Assembly: GCA_038521825.1 (NCBI GenBank) | Contig: JBCBKL010000007.1 | Location: forward strand, 90,857-154,856 | DNA: 64,000 nucleotides | Reading direction: 5' to 3' | Source of the DNA: JBCBKL01 sp038521825 | GTDB taxonomy: Bacteria; Pseudomonadota; Alphaproteobacteria; Rhodobacterales; Rhodobacteraceae | Notes under the pieces: generated by a model | The model's input: the letters and a program-made list of their open reading frames with translations, nothing else | What the model was told of the DNA's origin: nothing | Databases searched by the model: none | Part shown: in pieces, positions 26,664 to 35,055 of the stretch | Layout of the letters: the number at the start of each line of letters is the position of its first letter | How positions within the stretch are numbered: position 1 is the first letter of the stretch | Translations under genes and position numbers: made by a program

Positions 26664-27446
26664 TTATCCTCCTACACCCTGAGCGGTCCAAACAATGCCG
26701 CCCACAATCAAAATCACGCCCGCCGGTTTCATGATCACATGACCGATTTGAGGCAACTTCTCTAACACCATGAAAAGTGTCGCGAGACCCATCCAAAGCA
26801 GGCTCATCACTCCGCCGACGAACCCAAGCGCCATGAAGCCCCAGCAGCACCCGACGCAAAACGCGCCGAGGCCCAGACCCATCCGAAGTCCGCCACCGAA
26901 ACCGGTTCTCCAATGACCAAGGAAATGGGTCATCGGCGCATGGCACACCCCGTGGCACAGCTCCTTGGTGCGGGTGAACTGGAACAACCCGACCACGATT
27001 AGGAGCCCGCCGGCCACCAAGGGGTCCTTGGCAATGCCCAGCATGTCGATCACGCCGCCGAACAACAACGCAAGCTGGATCATCGCGATAAGCCCCGCAA
27101 AACCCACCCACACGATGAAATATCCTAGCAGAACGCCCACCCAACCCGCGCGCGTTCCGTCAGCGCTGCGGATCAAACTGTCATAAGTAGTCAATGTCGG
27201 AACCAGGGTTGGCAGCATCATTGCCGCCATCATGACGGCCCACATCAAAAATAGGGGCGAAAATTCGGCCATCGGCATGACCATATCCATTCGCGGATCC
27301 ATCGCGGCCATGCGCTGGCCCATGGGTCCGGGCCGGCCGATCAGATCGACGTCCATCCGAACGGCCATGGAGTAAAGCCACCACCAAGACCATAGAACGA
27401 AGCCAAAAAAACCCAGCCACAGCGATGTACGAACAGCGTGCGTCAT
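26664..27446 (-). CDS. DUF2182 integral membrane protein
   Basis: A 260-residue protein. The start at 27446 has GGAGAGGAC just ahead. About six to seven hydrophobic helices are visible. Possible metal-binding motifs are MDPRMDMVMPMAEFSP, KELCHGVCHAPMTHF and CVGCCWGF, plus many Met and His near the helices, in line with the description of this family (COG5486) as predicted metal-binding membrane proteins. It is the first gene of the run DUF2182-DUF1326-dinB-dmdA-acuI-hit. Confidence 0.87.
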   Translation of the reverse strand: MTHAVRTSLWLGFFGFVLWSWWWLYSMAVRMDVDLIGRPGPMGQRMAAMDPRMDMVMPMAEFSPLFLMWAVMMAAMMLPTLVPTLTTYDSLIRSADGTRAGWVGVLLGYFIVWVGFAGLIAMIQLALLFGGVIDMLGIAKDPLVAGGLLIVVGLFQFTRTKELCHGVCHAPMTHFLGHWRTGFGGGLRMGLGLGAFCVGCCWGFMALGFVGGVMSLLWMGLATLFMVLEKLPQIGHVIMKPAGVILIVGGIVWTAQGVGG

Positions 27447-27590
27447 GTCCTCTCCCTGATCGGCATTCCTGACAGAGCAAATCGGGGGCGGCAATCGGAA
27501 ATTTGCCGGTTACCAACGGTCATGAAAGCCGGACTTTCCGATAGTGATCGAATGGGTTACGATATGGATATTTTTGAAGGAGCATTTTTG

Positions 27591-27689
27591 ATGAACCGTT
27601 TTCTTGTCGCCCTTGTTGGCGCCCTTTTCATGCTTGGATATGCCGTGACTGGTGTGACACCGCAGGCCGCTACACTGACACTCTATTGA
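27591..27689 (+). CDS. 32-residue membrane microprotein
   Basis: A 32-codon frame with a clear AAGGAG site 9 bases before the ATG. The product MNRFLVALVGALFMLGYAVT continues for 12 residues and is one hydrophobic helix with a positive start, suggesting a single-pass protein or a bare signal peptide. It lies between the divergent DUF2182 promoter and the next plus-strand gene. No family is recognised. Confidence 0.5.
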   Translation: MNRFLVALVGALFMLGYAVTGVTPQAATLTLY

Positions 27690-27727
27690 TGCTTGCCCCG
27701 ACGTCCTGACGCTCTAACTGCGCGAGC

Positions 27728-28084
27728 ATGGTTGATCTGCTAAATGTTGTCGCGTGTCTCTTAACGATTGGTTTCGGATTGTTTGGGTTCGTGGCACCGC
27801 GCTTTACCGCCGCCGTCCTCGATCTCGAGACCACGGACAGCACCATGGGTCTGAGCGAGGTACGAGCCAGCGTCGGCGGTTTGTTCGTAATTGCCGGGCT
27901 CGCGGCACTCTGGCTTAACGCTCCATCCGCTTATGTCATGTTGGGATTTGTCTATGCCGGCGCTGCCTTGGGGCGGCTCGTTTCCATTGCATTCGACCGA
28001 CCACCATTTGCAAAGGCAGTGATTTACGGCGGTATCGAAGCCCTACTCGCTGCTTGGCTGATTTTCGCCAATCTGGCGCAATAA
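27728..28084 (+). CDS. DUF4345-like small membrane protein
   Basis: A 118-residue protein with four hydrophobic segments (about 4-24, 45-64, 70-86 and 95-114). GLSEVRASVGGLFVIAGLAAL and LGFVYAGAALGRLVSIAFD resemble the DUF4345 pattern, as in the protein at 1897-2301. There is no strong ribosome site ahead of the ATG. Function is unknown; it probably sits in the inner membrane. Confidence 0.65.
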   Translation: MVDLLNVVACLLTIGFGLFGFVAPRFTAAVLDLETTDSTMGLSEVRASVGGLFVIAGLAALWLNAPSAYVMLGFVYAGAALGRLVSIAFDRPPFAKAVIYGGIEALLAAWLIFANLAQ

Positions 28085-28159
28085 TGTTTTTTGATAGTAT
28101 CCTAGGGTAATGTTTCGTAGTAATAAAACTACTTAAAGTAGATTTATTCGAGCAGTAAT

Positions 28160-28510
28160 ATGACATTAGAATTTGTTAACGCGGCCCTCGCGGCCATTAC
28201 CGTCCTTTATGGGTTGCTCCTTTTGTTGGTCGCGATGTCGCCGACCGAGCTAGCCCGTACGCATCCGTCTTATGTTCCGTTTGAAACGGGGTTTGGCTGC
28301 GGTCTTTCGGGTGGCGCGCTTACCATAATCGGCACAATCGCATTGATCCTGAACGACAGGAACTGCATGATCTGCCTTGGCTACCTTTGGGCAGGCTGCG
28401 CACTGATCCTCGCATACCGCATTCTTCGCCACGGCCCGACGCGGCGGCGATGGATGGTCTTTTTCGGGGATTTCTGGATGGCAGTCTTTGCCATCGGTTT
28501 GAATGTGTGA
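28160..28510 (+). CDS. Four-helix membrane protein of unknown function
   Basis: A 116-residue protein with hydrophobic segments at about 5-25, 48-66, 70-86 and 98-114, and a Cys pair in NDRNCMICLGYLWAGCA. It is preceded by a short AT-rich spacer that includes a small inverted repeat (CTACT-TAA-AGTAG near 28131). Not assigned to any family; its size and layout resemble the neighbouring DUF4345-like protein, so the two could be relatives. It ends about 140 bases before the tmRNA gene. Confidence 0.6.
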   Translation: MTLEFVNAALAAITVLYGLLLLLVAMSPTELARTHPSYVPFETGFGCGLSGGALTIIGTIALILNDRNCMICLGYLWAGCALILAYRILRHGPTRRRWMVFFGDFWMAVFAIGLNV

Positions 28511-28649
28511 GCGTGACACAGCCCGGAAACAGGTAATTTTAACAATATTTTTAGCCCCTTGGTGATAAAAGTTAACCTAAATTCGACGCGGGAAAGCCGA
28601 TCGGTTTCGTTTGGTTGGACTTGCGCCGCCCAAAGCGCCAGATTATATT

Positions 28650-28970
28650 CCTGATGTTCGCAAGAACTATGGACATAAACGCGCTCGTAATAAGCGGATC
28701 GGACCCGGGGGCGGTACCCGGCGGCTCCACCAAATATCCTTCGTTTGGGGATCATGGGGCCGAAATAGGATCGACGGACGTCTAAAGGGGTTAGCTTTGT
28801 CTCGGCGGGGTGCCACCGTACCGGCCCGAACAGTACAATTGCAAACGACAATCGTGCTCCGGTTGCAGTTGCTGCGTAAGCAGTAACCAGACCGAAATCT
28901 AAGCCCTTGCGCCTAGCAGCGTAAGGCGGGGTTCGCAGGCACCTGGCAACAGAAGCCTGCACTTTCCCTA
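28650..28970 (+). ncRNA. ssrA: Circularly permuted two-piece tmRNA
   Basis: Transfer-messenger RNA that rescues stalled ribosomes and tags their products. The acceptor piece comes first: T stem CCGGG (28705-28709), a 7-base loop, CCCGG (28717-28721), acceptor strand CGGCTCC (28722-28728), then ACCA ending at 28732. After a spacer of 23 bases the coding piece starts with GGGGCCG (28756-28762), which pairs with the acceptor strand with one G-U, followed by the conserved GGATCGACGG (28768-28777). The tag frame 28841-28879 reads ANDNRAPVAVAA and stop, the roseobacter type degradation tag. The outer ends of both pieces are estimated. This permuted order is standard in alphaproteobacteria. Confidence 0.92.
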
Positions 28971-29087
28971 CCGCTCTCTTGACAACGCGCATTCCATGAG
29001 CGCCTTTTGCAGCCATGGGGTTAGTGCGAACACCCCGTCAGGCGGCAGCCCAACGTTCGCATGTTTCCGCTTGTGAGGATGCATGCC

Positions 29088-29897
29088 ATGGCCGCCAGGA
29101 ATGAAACCCTGCCCCACCAGTTAATGCGCATGGTCGGAACCCCCGACGCGCCGCAGGTCGTTGACATCAGGATCGATCGCGACTTTGCCGAAGATCCTTC
29201 TTTGATGCCCGGATCGTTTCGACATTTGCACACCGGCATACCCGGTTTGCTGGACCGCCTTGCCAGCCGTGCCGGCGTTGTGGTCTGTCAGCGCGGCCTC
29301 AAACTGAGCCAGGGGCTCGCAGCATGGCTGAGCGGTGCAAGAATTGGCGCACAAAACCTTTGCGGTGGCATGTTTGTCTGGCGGGACCAACCCCCGGCGC
29401 CGCGCATGTCGGCAAGCAAAATACCTGATCCTAAGATGGGCAGCACGCAGTTGGTCACCGATGACACACCAGCCGTCGATCGAATGGCCTGCGTATGGCT
29501 GATCCGTCACTTTATCGACCACAACGCGCGGTTTCTGTTCGTCTCTATAAGCGGAGTGCGGGGCGTAGCGGGCCGCTTTGGCGGCACGTCCTTCGACCTC
29601 GACGGCACATTCTGGAGCCGTCGCGGACCGCTTTGCACATTTGACACAATGCTCGACGAGTTTGCGCCTCGGACGGACGCGTTGGACCGTATGGCCGGGG
29701 TGATCCGGGCGTCAAAGACACGTGATCTTGTCCCGAAGGCCGCAGGTCTTTTGGCCATGTCGGTGGGGTTATGCCGCCAATATGCGGATAATATCGACCG
29801 GTTGGAGGCTGGTATGGGTTTGTATGATGCGCTCTATCGCTGCGCGCGGGGTGGCCACCAAGAAGATCAGGACTGCTTGACCGGATGCACCGCATGA
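29088..29897 (+). CDS. chrB: Rhodanese-ChrB fusion, chromate resistance
   Basis: A 269-residue protein. I chose the ATG at 29088 because GAGGA lies 8 bases ahead; ATGs at 29061 and 29079 are alternatives. Residues 1 to about 95 look like a rhodanese: VVDIRIDRDFAEDP and the active-site loop VVVCQRGLKLSQG with Cys67. Residues about 125-265 match the ChrB C-terminal domain (AVDRMACVWLIRHFIDHNARFLFV, later LCTFDTMLDEF). ChrB-type proteins regulate or assist chromate efflux and may act as metal-dependent sensors or reductases. The gene overlaps chrA by 4 bases (ATGA), so the two act together. Confidence 0.85.
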   Translation: MAARNETLPHQLMRMVGTPDAPQVVDIRIDRDFAEDPSLMPGSFRHLHTGIPGLLDRLASRAGVVVCQRGLKLSQGLAAWLSGARIGAQNLCGGMFVWRDQPPAPRMSASKIPDPKMGSTQLVTDDTPAVDRMACVWLIRHFIDHNARFLFVSISGVRGVAGRFGGTSFDLDGTFWSRRGPLCTFDTMLDEFAPRTDALDRMAGVIRASKTRDLVPKAAGLLAMSVGLCRQYADNIDRLEAGMGLYDALYRCARGGHQEDQDCLTGCTA

Positions 29898-31147
29898 CCG
29901 AGACACCGCTTTCCGAACTCTTTCGCGTCTTCGGTCGTATTGGCGTGCTGTCCTTTGGTGGGCCCGCGGCGCAGATAGCACTTATGCACGACACCCTGGT
30001 TGAGCGGCAGAAATGGCTGAGTGAAGAACAGTATCTGCGCGCCCTTTCACTGTGCATGTTGTTGCCGGGACCCGAGGCCATGCAGCTTGCCACCTACGCC
30101 GGGTGGCGTCTGCGCGGGGTTATCGGCGGCCTGATTGCCGGGCTGCTCTTTGTCCTGCCCGGTGCCGCAATCATTCTGGCCCTCGCCATCGGTTACATCA
30201 GCTTTGGTCAGGTTCCGCTCGTGCAGGCGGCATTTCTGGGAATCAAGGCAACCGTGATCATTGTCGTGCTGCAGGCGCTGTTGCGGCTGGGTCAGAAGGC
30301 GTTGAACGGCACGGCGGATTGGGGCCTGGCCGCGTTTGCCTTTGTCGCACTTTTTGTGTTCGGCCTGCCCTTTCCCGCCATCATCGCGGTTGCGGCGGTT
30401 TTTGGATGGCTCAGATATCAGGGCGGTGGCGAGGCGAAGGCGCCCGGCCTCAATTCAGCGGGGTCGGTGCAAACACTTCTGATCTGGGGTGGCCTCTGGG
30501 CTTTGCCCGTCCTGACCGTATGGGCCTTTCAACACGACTTTCTGCTGCAGGTTGGACTATTCTTTTCCCGCTTGGCGGTCGTGACTTTCGGCGGCGCATA
30601 TGCCGTGCTCGCCTATATGACCCAGGAGGTTGTCCAGGATTACGGCTGGATCACGACGGGTGAGATGATCGACGCGCTCGGTCTTGCCGAAACGACGCCT
30701 GGCCCGCTGATTCTTGTGACCGAGTTCGTTGCAATTCTCGCGGGGCAGAACGTGGGTGGCCTCGGGTTGGCCGTCGTCGCTGGGATGATGAGCCTTTGGG
30801 TCACTTTCGTACCGTGTTTCCTGTGGATCTTTCTTGCGGGGCCCCAACTCGACTACATCGCGGCACGCCCAAGGCTATCGGCAGCTCTGCAGGGCGTGAC
30901 GGCCGCGGTTGTCGGCGTAATCCTGAACCTCTCGGTTTGGTTCGCGCTGCACGTTCTGTTTGCGCGGATCGGCGCAGTCGATCACCTCGCTCTGCCCCTG
31001 CCCGATCTGAAGAGCATGGATCTTGCGGCACTGGTTCTGACGATCTTTGCGGGCGTCTTGCTATTGCGGATAAGGCTCAGTTTGCCGCTCACCTTGGCCA
31101 TAATGGCGGCATTGGGTGTTGCCGTTGGGCTGTTCGAAATTCCTTAA
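29894..31147 (+). CDS. chrA: Chromate transporter
   Basis: A 417-residue CHR-family membrane protein with two homologous halves, each starting with the family motif: FRVFGRIGVLSFGGPAAQI at about 9-27 and FSRLAVVTFGGAYAVLAYM near 222-240. Each half has PGP-type residues after it (LLPGPEAMQLATYAGW and ETTPGPLILVTEF). ChrA exports chromate; the family also includes carriers with other anions. The start at 29894 overlaps the chrB stop, giving a chrB-chrA operon. Confidence 0.93.
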   Translation: MTETPLSELFRVFGRIGVLSFGGPAAQIALMHDTLVERQKWLSEEQYLRALSLCMLLPGPEAMQLATYAGWRLRGVIGGLIAGLLFVLPGAAIILALAIGYISFGQVPLVQAAFLGIKATVIIVVLQALLRLGQKALNGTADWGLAAFAFVALFVFGLPFPAIIAVAAVFGWLRYQGGGEAKAPGLNSAGSVQTLLIWGGLWALPVLTVWAFQHDFLLQVGLFFSRLAVVTFGGAYAVLAYMTQEVVQDYGWITTGEMIDALGLAETTPGPLILVTEFVAILAGQNVGGLGLAVVAGMMSLWVTFVPCFLWIFLAGPQLDYIAARPRLSAALQGVTAAVVGVILNLSVWFALHVLFARIGAVDHLALPLPDLKSMDLAALVLTIFAGVLLLRIRLSLPLTLAIMAALGVAVGLFEIP

Positions 31148-31211
31148 TACTTCTCCCCCTTTCCTTGCCTGTGAAATAGCTTATGGTAACGATATCTCGC
31201 TGGGGAGAAGC

Positions 31212-31700
31212 ATGAGCCGGACCATCGACTACGGCAACCTGATGCACGAGGCCATGCGCGGCCTCATCCGAAAAGTGCTCGCCGACGTCGAGGCGAACGG
31301 CCTGCCAGGTTCGCACCATTTCTTCATCACGTTCGACACCAGTCATCCCGACGCAGAGCTCGCTGATTGGCTGTCTGATCGGTATCCGGGTGAAATGACG
31401 GTCGTCATGCAACACTGGTACGACAACCTTGATGTGGGCGACGAAGGCTTTGCGGTCACGCTCAACTTCGGCGACTCGCCCGAGCCCCTCTATATTCCCT
31501 ACGACGCGATCAAGACATTCGTCGATCCTTCTGTGGAATTCGGTTTGCGGTTCGAAACCCAGGATGAAGGCGGCGAAACCGCCGAGACGGTAGAGAAGAC
31601 GACAGAAGTTCTGCCAGCCGCGGTCGAGCTCGAAACGGCCAGCGAGAAGCCCCAAAAGGACGCTGATATCGTTTCGCTTGACAGCTTCCGCAAACCATGA
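31212..31700 (+). CDS. sspB: SspB, ClpXP adaptor protein
   Basis: A 162-residue alphaproteobacterial SspB. Residues 1 to about 112 form the substrate-binding domain, which captures ssrA-tagged proteins; the conserved core is HHFFITFDTSHPDAELADWLSDRYPGEMTVVMQHWYDNL. An acidic linker follows, and the last residues (ADIVSLDSFRKP) form the ClpX-docking tail. A GGGGAGAAG site precedes the ATG. It is encoded about 2.3 kb from the tmRNA gene that makes its substrates' tag, though not in the same operon. Confidence 0.92.
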   Translation: MSRTIDYGNLMHEAMRGLIRKVLADVEANGLPGSHHFFITFDTSHPDAELADWLSDRYPGEMTVVMQHWYDNLDVGDEGFAVTLNFGDSPEPLYIPYDAIKTFVDPSVEFGLRFETQDEGGETAETVEKTTEVLPAAVELETASEKPQKDADIVSLDSFRKP

Positions 31701-31827
31701 CCTCCGGCGCGTGCCCAGATCGCGGTCACGCTCGGTAAATTTCCCCGGACATGCCGCAATTTTGCCTTTACTTGGTACGCTCGGGAGGCATTTCTGAACG
31801 AAGCGTAACCAACAGAATTTTGATGTC

Positions 31828-32388
31828 ATGCCACAAGATTTGCCGCTTTTTCTGGGCCAACTGATCCGTCAACCTCACAAAGTCGTCGCACTTGCCCCGT
31901 CATCCGAGGCGCTGGCACGCAAGATGGCCTTGGCCGTGCCGCCCGGTGACGGCCCGATCATCGAACTGGGTGCGGGTACGGGCAAGATCACGTCGGCATT
32001 GCTGGAAAGCGGCATCGTCAAGTCCGACCTGCACGCCTTCGAGCTTTCGGACGAATTCGTTGACCATCTTCAGGATCATTTCGAAGGGGTTAACATTCAT
32101 CACGCGCCAGCACAGCACATGGGCAAGCTCGGCCTCCAAGGCGCGCGCGCCGTGGTTTCGGGGCTGCCGCTCCTATCAATGCCCAACAAAATCCAGTTCT
32201 CGATACTCAAGGCAACACGGGCAGCTTTGGCCCAGAATGGCGTGTTTGTGCAATTCACCTATGGGCATACACCGCCCGTGGCGGAGCGGCTGAGAAATAC
32301 GTTTGGCCTAACGTGGACTCGTAGCCAGATCGTTTGGGGCAACCTGCCGCCCGCACGGGTTTATACGTTCCGGTTTCGTCAGCACTAG
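31828..32388 (+). CDS. pmtA: PmtA-like phospholipid N-methyltransferase
   Basis: A 186-residue SAM-dependent methyltransferase. The SAM site is IIELGAGTGKITSALLESG (about 44-62), and VVSGLPLLSMPNK (about 112-124) is characteristic of the Sinorhizobium-type PmtA group, which methylates phosphatidylethanolamine on the way to phosphatidylcholine. The N-terminal FLGQLIRQPHKVVALAPSSEALA also fits. An rRNA-methyltransferase-like enzyme with another lipid or small-molecule substrate cannot be excluded. Its stop overlaps that of the opposing gene by 4 bases. Confidence 0.75.
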   Translation: MPQDLPLFLGQLIRQPHKVVALAPSSEALARKMALAVPPGDGPIIELGAGTGKITSALLESGIVKSDLHAFELSDEFVDHLQDHFEGVNIHHAPAQHMGKLGLQGARAVVSGLPLLSMPNKIQFSILKATRAALAQNGVFVQFTYGHTPPVAERLRNTFGLTWTRSQIVWGNLPPARVYTFRFRQH

Positions 32389-32939
32389 GGCCACTGGCGC
32401 TCTAGCAATGCGGACACCGTTCGTTGCTTGTCGCCGTTACGAAAGCGCGTGAATTCAAGCTGCAGACCGCGTTCGACAAGACTTCGGTCGAACTGCTGCA
32501 TCTCGTAGTCGCCCATATCGTCGACAAAGAGCGAGTAGACCGTGAGCGTATCGCCGGCGAGGCGTGCCCAGACATAAGGTTCGCCCTTCATCGGATCGAG
32601 CGGCACCTCGTGGCCGAAAATGTTCTTCTTCATGGCGGCCGCAAAAACGTCATCGCGATCGCTCGGTACAAAGTTGACGCTGTAGGACTTTTCCTTTTCG
32701 CGCCCGTCGCTTCTGTAGATGATCGTCGTCCAATCCACGGAAAAGCCGCGCTTGGTCATTGCGATCTTGACGCTCAGATTTCGTGGCTGGGTTTCGCCCT
32801 CGACAGTCTTCATGACCGCGCTGCCGGTATATGTGCCAACGAACCGCTCAATATTGTTCGCGCTCGCCGCAGCAACGCTGAGCATGAGCACAACGGCAAA
32901 CCCCATCACGATATAGGCCAGGTTGGCCGGTACTCTCAT
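32385..32939 (-). CDS. Secreted hypothetical protein
   Basis: A 184-residue protein starting at 32939 with GGGAGGG ahead. A signal peptide (MRVPANLAYIVMGFAVVLMLSVAAASA) is followed by a small beta-rich domain: FVGTYTGSAV, RNLSVKIAMTKRGFSVDWTTIIYRSDGREKEKSYSV-type strands. No family is recognised. It probably acts in the periplasm. The gene converges with pmtA and diverges from fumC. Confidence 0.7.
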   Translation of the reverse strand: MRVPANLAYIVMGFAVVLMLSVAAASANNIERFVGTYTGSAVMKTVEGETQPRNLSVKIAMTKRGFSVDWTTIIYRSDGREKEKSYSVNFVPSDRDDVFAAAMKKNIFGHEVPLDPMKGEPYVWARLAGDTLTVYSLFVDDMGDYEMQQFDRSLVERGLQLEFTRFRNGDKQRTVSALLERQWP

Positions 32940-33108
32940 CTTTCTGCCCTCCCGAGCCGAATGGTGCAGGCTCGCTGTTATAGATGTAGGAACGATATCA
33001 AGTTTTCTCAAATCAGTGTGCCGCAAGACTGCGCGAAACTGGCCAATTGTGCTAGGCCCAGGGCGACACTAAACGGAATACCGTAGAATACACAGACGGA
33101 GCCTGATC

Positions 33109-34503
33109 ATGACCGCCAAACGCACCGAAAGCGACAGTTTCGGGCCACTCGACGTTCCTGCCGACAAATACTGGGGGGCGCAGACGCAGCGGTCTATCAT
33201 GAACTTCCCTATCGGCTGGGAAAAGCAACCAGTGGCTATCGTGCGGGCCCTCGGGGTGATCAAGCAGGCCTGCGCGATGCAGAACAAGGCACAAGGCACA
33301 CTGGATACCCGCCTCGCCGATGCGATCATCGAGGCCGCGGGCGAAGTGATCGACGGCAAGCTCGATGACAACTTTCCCCTCGTCGTCTGGCAGACCGGAT
33401 CGGGCACGCAATCGAACATGAATGCCAATGAGGTGATTGCGAACCGGGCGATCGAGATACTGGGTGGAACAATCGGATCGAAGGATCCGGTGCACCCGAA
33501 CGATCACTGCAACATGGGGCAGTCATCAAACGATACGTTCCCGACCGCGATGCACATCGGCACGGCGATGACTGCGCGGGATGTGCTACTGCCCGGCCTT
33601 GAAAGGTTGCATGCCGCCCTCGCGGCGAAGGTCGAGGCATTCGACGGCATCATCAAGATCGGCCGCACGCATACGCAGGATGCCACCCCCCTGACCCTTG
33701 CGCAGGAGTTCGGCGGCTACGCCCATCAGGTCGCCATGGGCATTGCCCGGGTCAATGACGCCCTCGGGCGGATATACGAGCTGGCGCAGGGCGGCACGGC
33801 AGTGGGTACCGGGCTGAACACCAAGGTTGGATGGGCCGAAAGCGTCGCTGCCAACATGGCCGAGATCACCGGCCTGCCCTTTGTCACCGCACCCAACAAG
33901 TTCGAGGCGCTGGCGGCCCATGATGCTATGGTCGAGATGTCAGGCGCGTTGAAAACCGTCGCCGCCAGCCTGTTCAAGATTGCCAACGACATTCGCCTGC
34001 TCGGGTCTGGACCGCGCTGCGGTCTAGGCGAATTGATCCTGCCCGAAAACGAACCCGGCAGTTCGATCATGCCGGGCAAGGTGAACCCAACCCAGTGCGA
34101 AGCGATGACCCAGGTCTGCGCCCACGTGATGGGCAACGACGCGGCCGTCGGGTTTGCGGGGAGTCAGGGCCATTTCGAACTGAACGTTTACAAGCCCATG
34201 ATGGCTTATAACGTCCTGCAATCCATGCAGCTTATCGGCGATGCCTGCCAGGCGTTCACTGACAACTGCATCGACGGCCTGCAGGCAAACGAAGATCGGA
34301 TCGAGAAGCTAATGCGCGAGTCACTCATGCTGGTGACGGCGCTGGCGCCCGAAATCGGCTATGACAATGCCACGACCGTTGCCAAGACGGCGCACAAAAA
34401 CGGCACTACGCTGAAGGAAGAAGCGATTAAGCTGGGCTTTGTCGACGAGGAAACGTTTGATCGGGTTGTAAGACCCGAGGAAATGATAGGCCCCAAAAAA
34501 TGA
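33109..34503 (+). CDS. fumC: Fumarate hydratase class II
   Basis: A 464-residue iron-independent fumarase of the TCA cycle, interconverting fumarate and malate. The superfamily signature GSSIMPGKVNPTQCEAM is complete, as are GSGTQSNMNANEV and SSNDTFPTAMHIG, which form the active site with residues from three subunits. Length is normal. A four-base overlap (ATGA) joins it to the DUF4169 gene, an arrangement seen commonly in roseobacters. Confidence 0.97.
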   Translation: MTAKRTESDSFGPLDVPADKYWGAQTQRSIMNFPIGWEKQPVAIVRALGVIKQACAMQNKAQGTLDTRLADAIIEAAGEVIDGKLDDNFPLVVWQTGSGTQSNMNANEVIANRAIEILGGTIGSKDPVHPNDHCNMGQSSNDTFPTAMHIGTAMTARDVLLPGLERLHAALAAKVEAFDGIIKIGRTHTQDATPLTLAQEFGGYAHQVAMGIARVNDALGRIYELAQGGTAVGTGLNTKVGWAESVAANMAEITGLPFVTAPNKFEALAAHDAMVEMSGALKTVAASLFKIANDIRLLGSGPRCGLGELILPENEPGSSIMPGKVNPTQCEAMTQVCAHVMGNDAAVGFAGSQGHFELNVYKPMMAYNVLQSMQLIGDACQAFTDNCIDGLQANEDRIEKLMRESLMLVTALAPEIGYDNATTVAKTAHKNGTTLKEEAIKLGFVDEETFDRVVRPEEMIGPKK

Positions 34504-34706
34504 CAAATGTCGTCAACCTGAACCGGTACCGCAAGGCCAGGCAGAAGGCGTCGAAAAAGGCGCAGGCTGACCGGAATGCGGTTGCGTTCGGGTTGACGAA
34601 AGCCGAACGCGAAGGCGTGAGGGCTGAAAAAGAAGGCACGGAAAAGGCGCTTGATGGTAAAGTCATTCAAAAGTCCGAGGATGATGCCAATGACGCCTCC
34701 GAATAG
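34500..34706 (+). CDS. DUF4169 family small protein
   Basis: A 68-residue, highly charged protein: MTNVVNLNRYRKARQKASKK opens it, followed by NAVAFGLTKAERE. Both are hallmarks of DUF4169. It is basic at the start and acidic at the end and mostly helical. Coupled to fumC by a 4-base overlap and followed by a ribbon-helix-helix gene. Function is unknown. Confidence 0.85.
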   Translation: MTNVVNLNRYRKARQKASKKAQADRNAVAFGLTKAEREGVRAEKEGTEKALDGKVIQKSEDDANDASE

Positions 34707-34815
34707 CCACAAACGTCACCCAACCTGACAAGTGTGAGGTAATCGGTAACGGATCGCATGTTAGTCTCGGGCCAATGCGCAAACCGCATTGGCCCATTTA
34801 CTTCGAGGTCTCAGC

Positions 34816-35055
34816 GTGAGCCGCCCAGAGAAACATTCGCTCACTCTCAAAGGACACCGCACCAGCGTATCGCTCGAGCCCGAATTCTGGCGCGCCTTTC
34901 AGGACATTGCCAAAGAACGCGGCATGGCGCTGAACGCGCTCGCCGCCGCGATCGATATCGATCGCGGGACGGACGCGGGACTGGCGACCGCTATCCGTCT
35001 TTTCGTTCTAAACTACTACCGTGCCAAGGCTCAGGCGGCGACCGAGGCCTCATAG
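34816..35055 (+). CDS. Ribbon-helix-helix domain protein
   Basis: A 79-residue protein. The GTG at 34816 is preceded by GAGGT; a TTG at 34789 is a weaker alternative. HSLTLKGHRTSVSLEPEFWRAFQDIAKERGMALNALAAAID fits the ribbon-helix-helix group (RHH_4) that usually binds DNA. Its last 25 bases overlap tail-to-tail with the aldolase gene. It may regulate its neighbours or itself; no operator was identified. Confidence 0.8.
   Translation: MSRPEKHSLTLKGHRTSVSLEPEFWRAFQDIAKERGMALNALAAAIDIDRGTDAGLATAIRLFVLNYYRAKAQAATEAS

Noticed and set aside
28611..28886. 91-codon plus-strand frame
   Set aside because: It overlaps the tmRNA gene in a different frame from the tag; RNA structure explains the sequence better.
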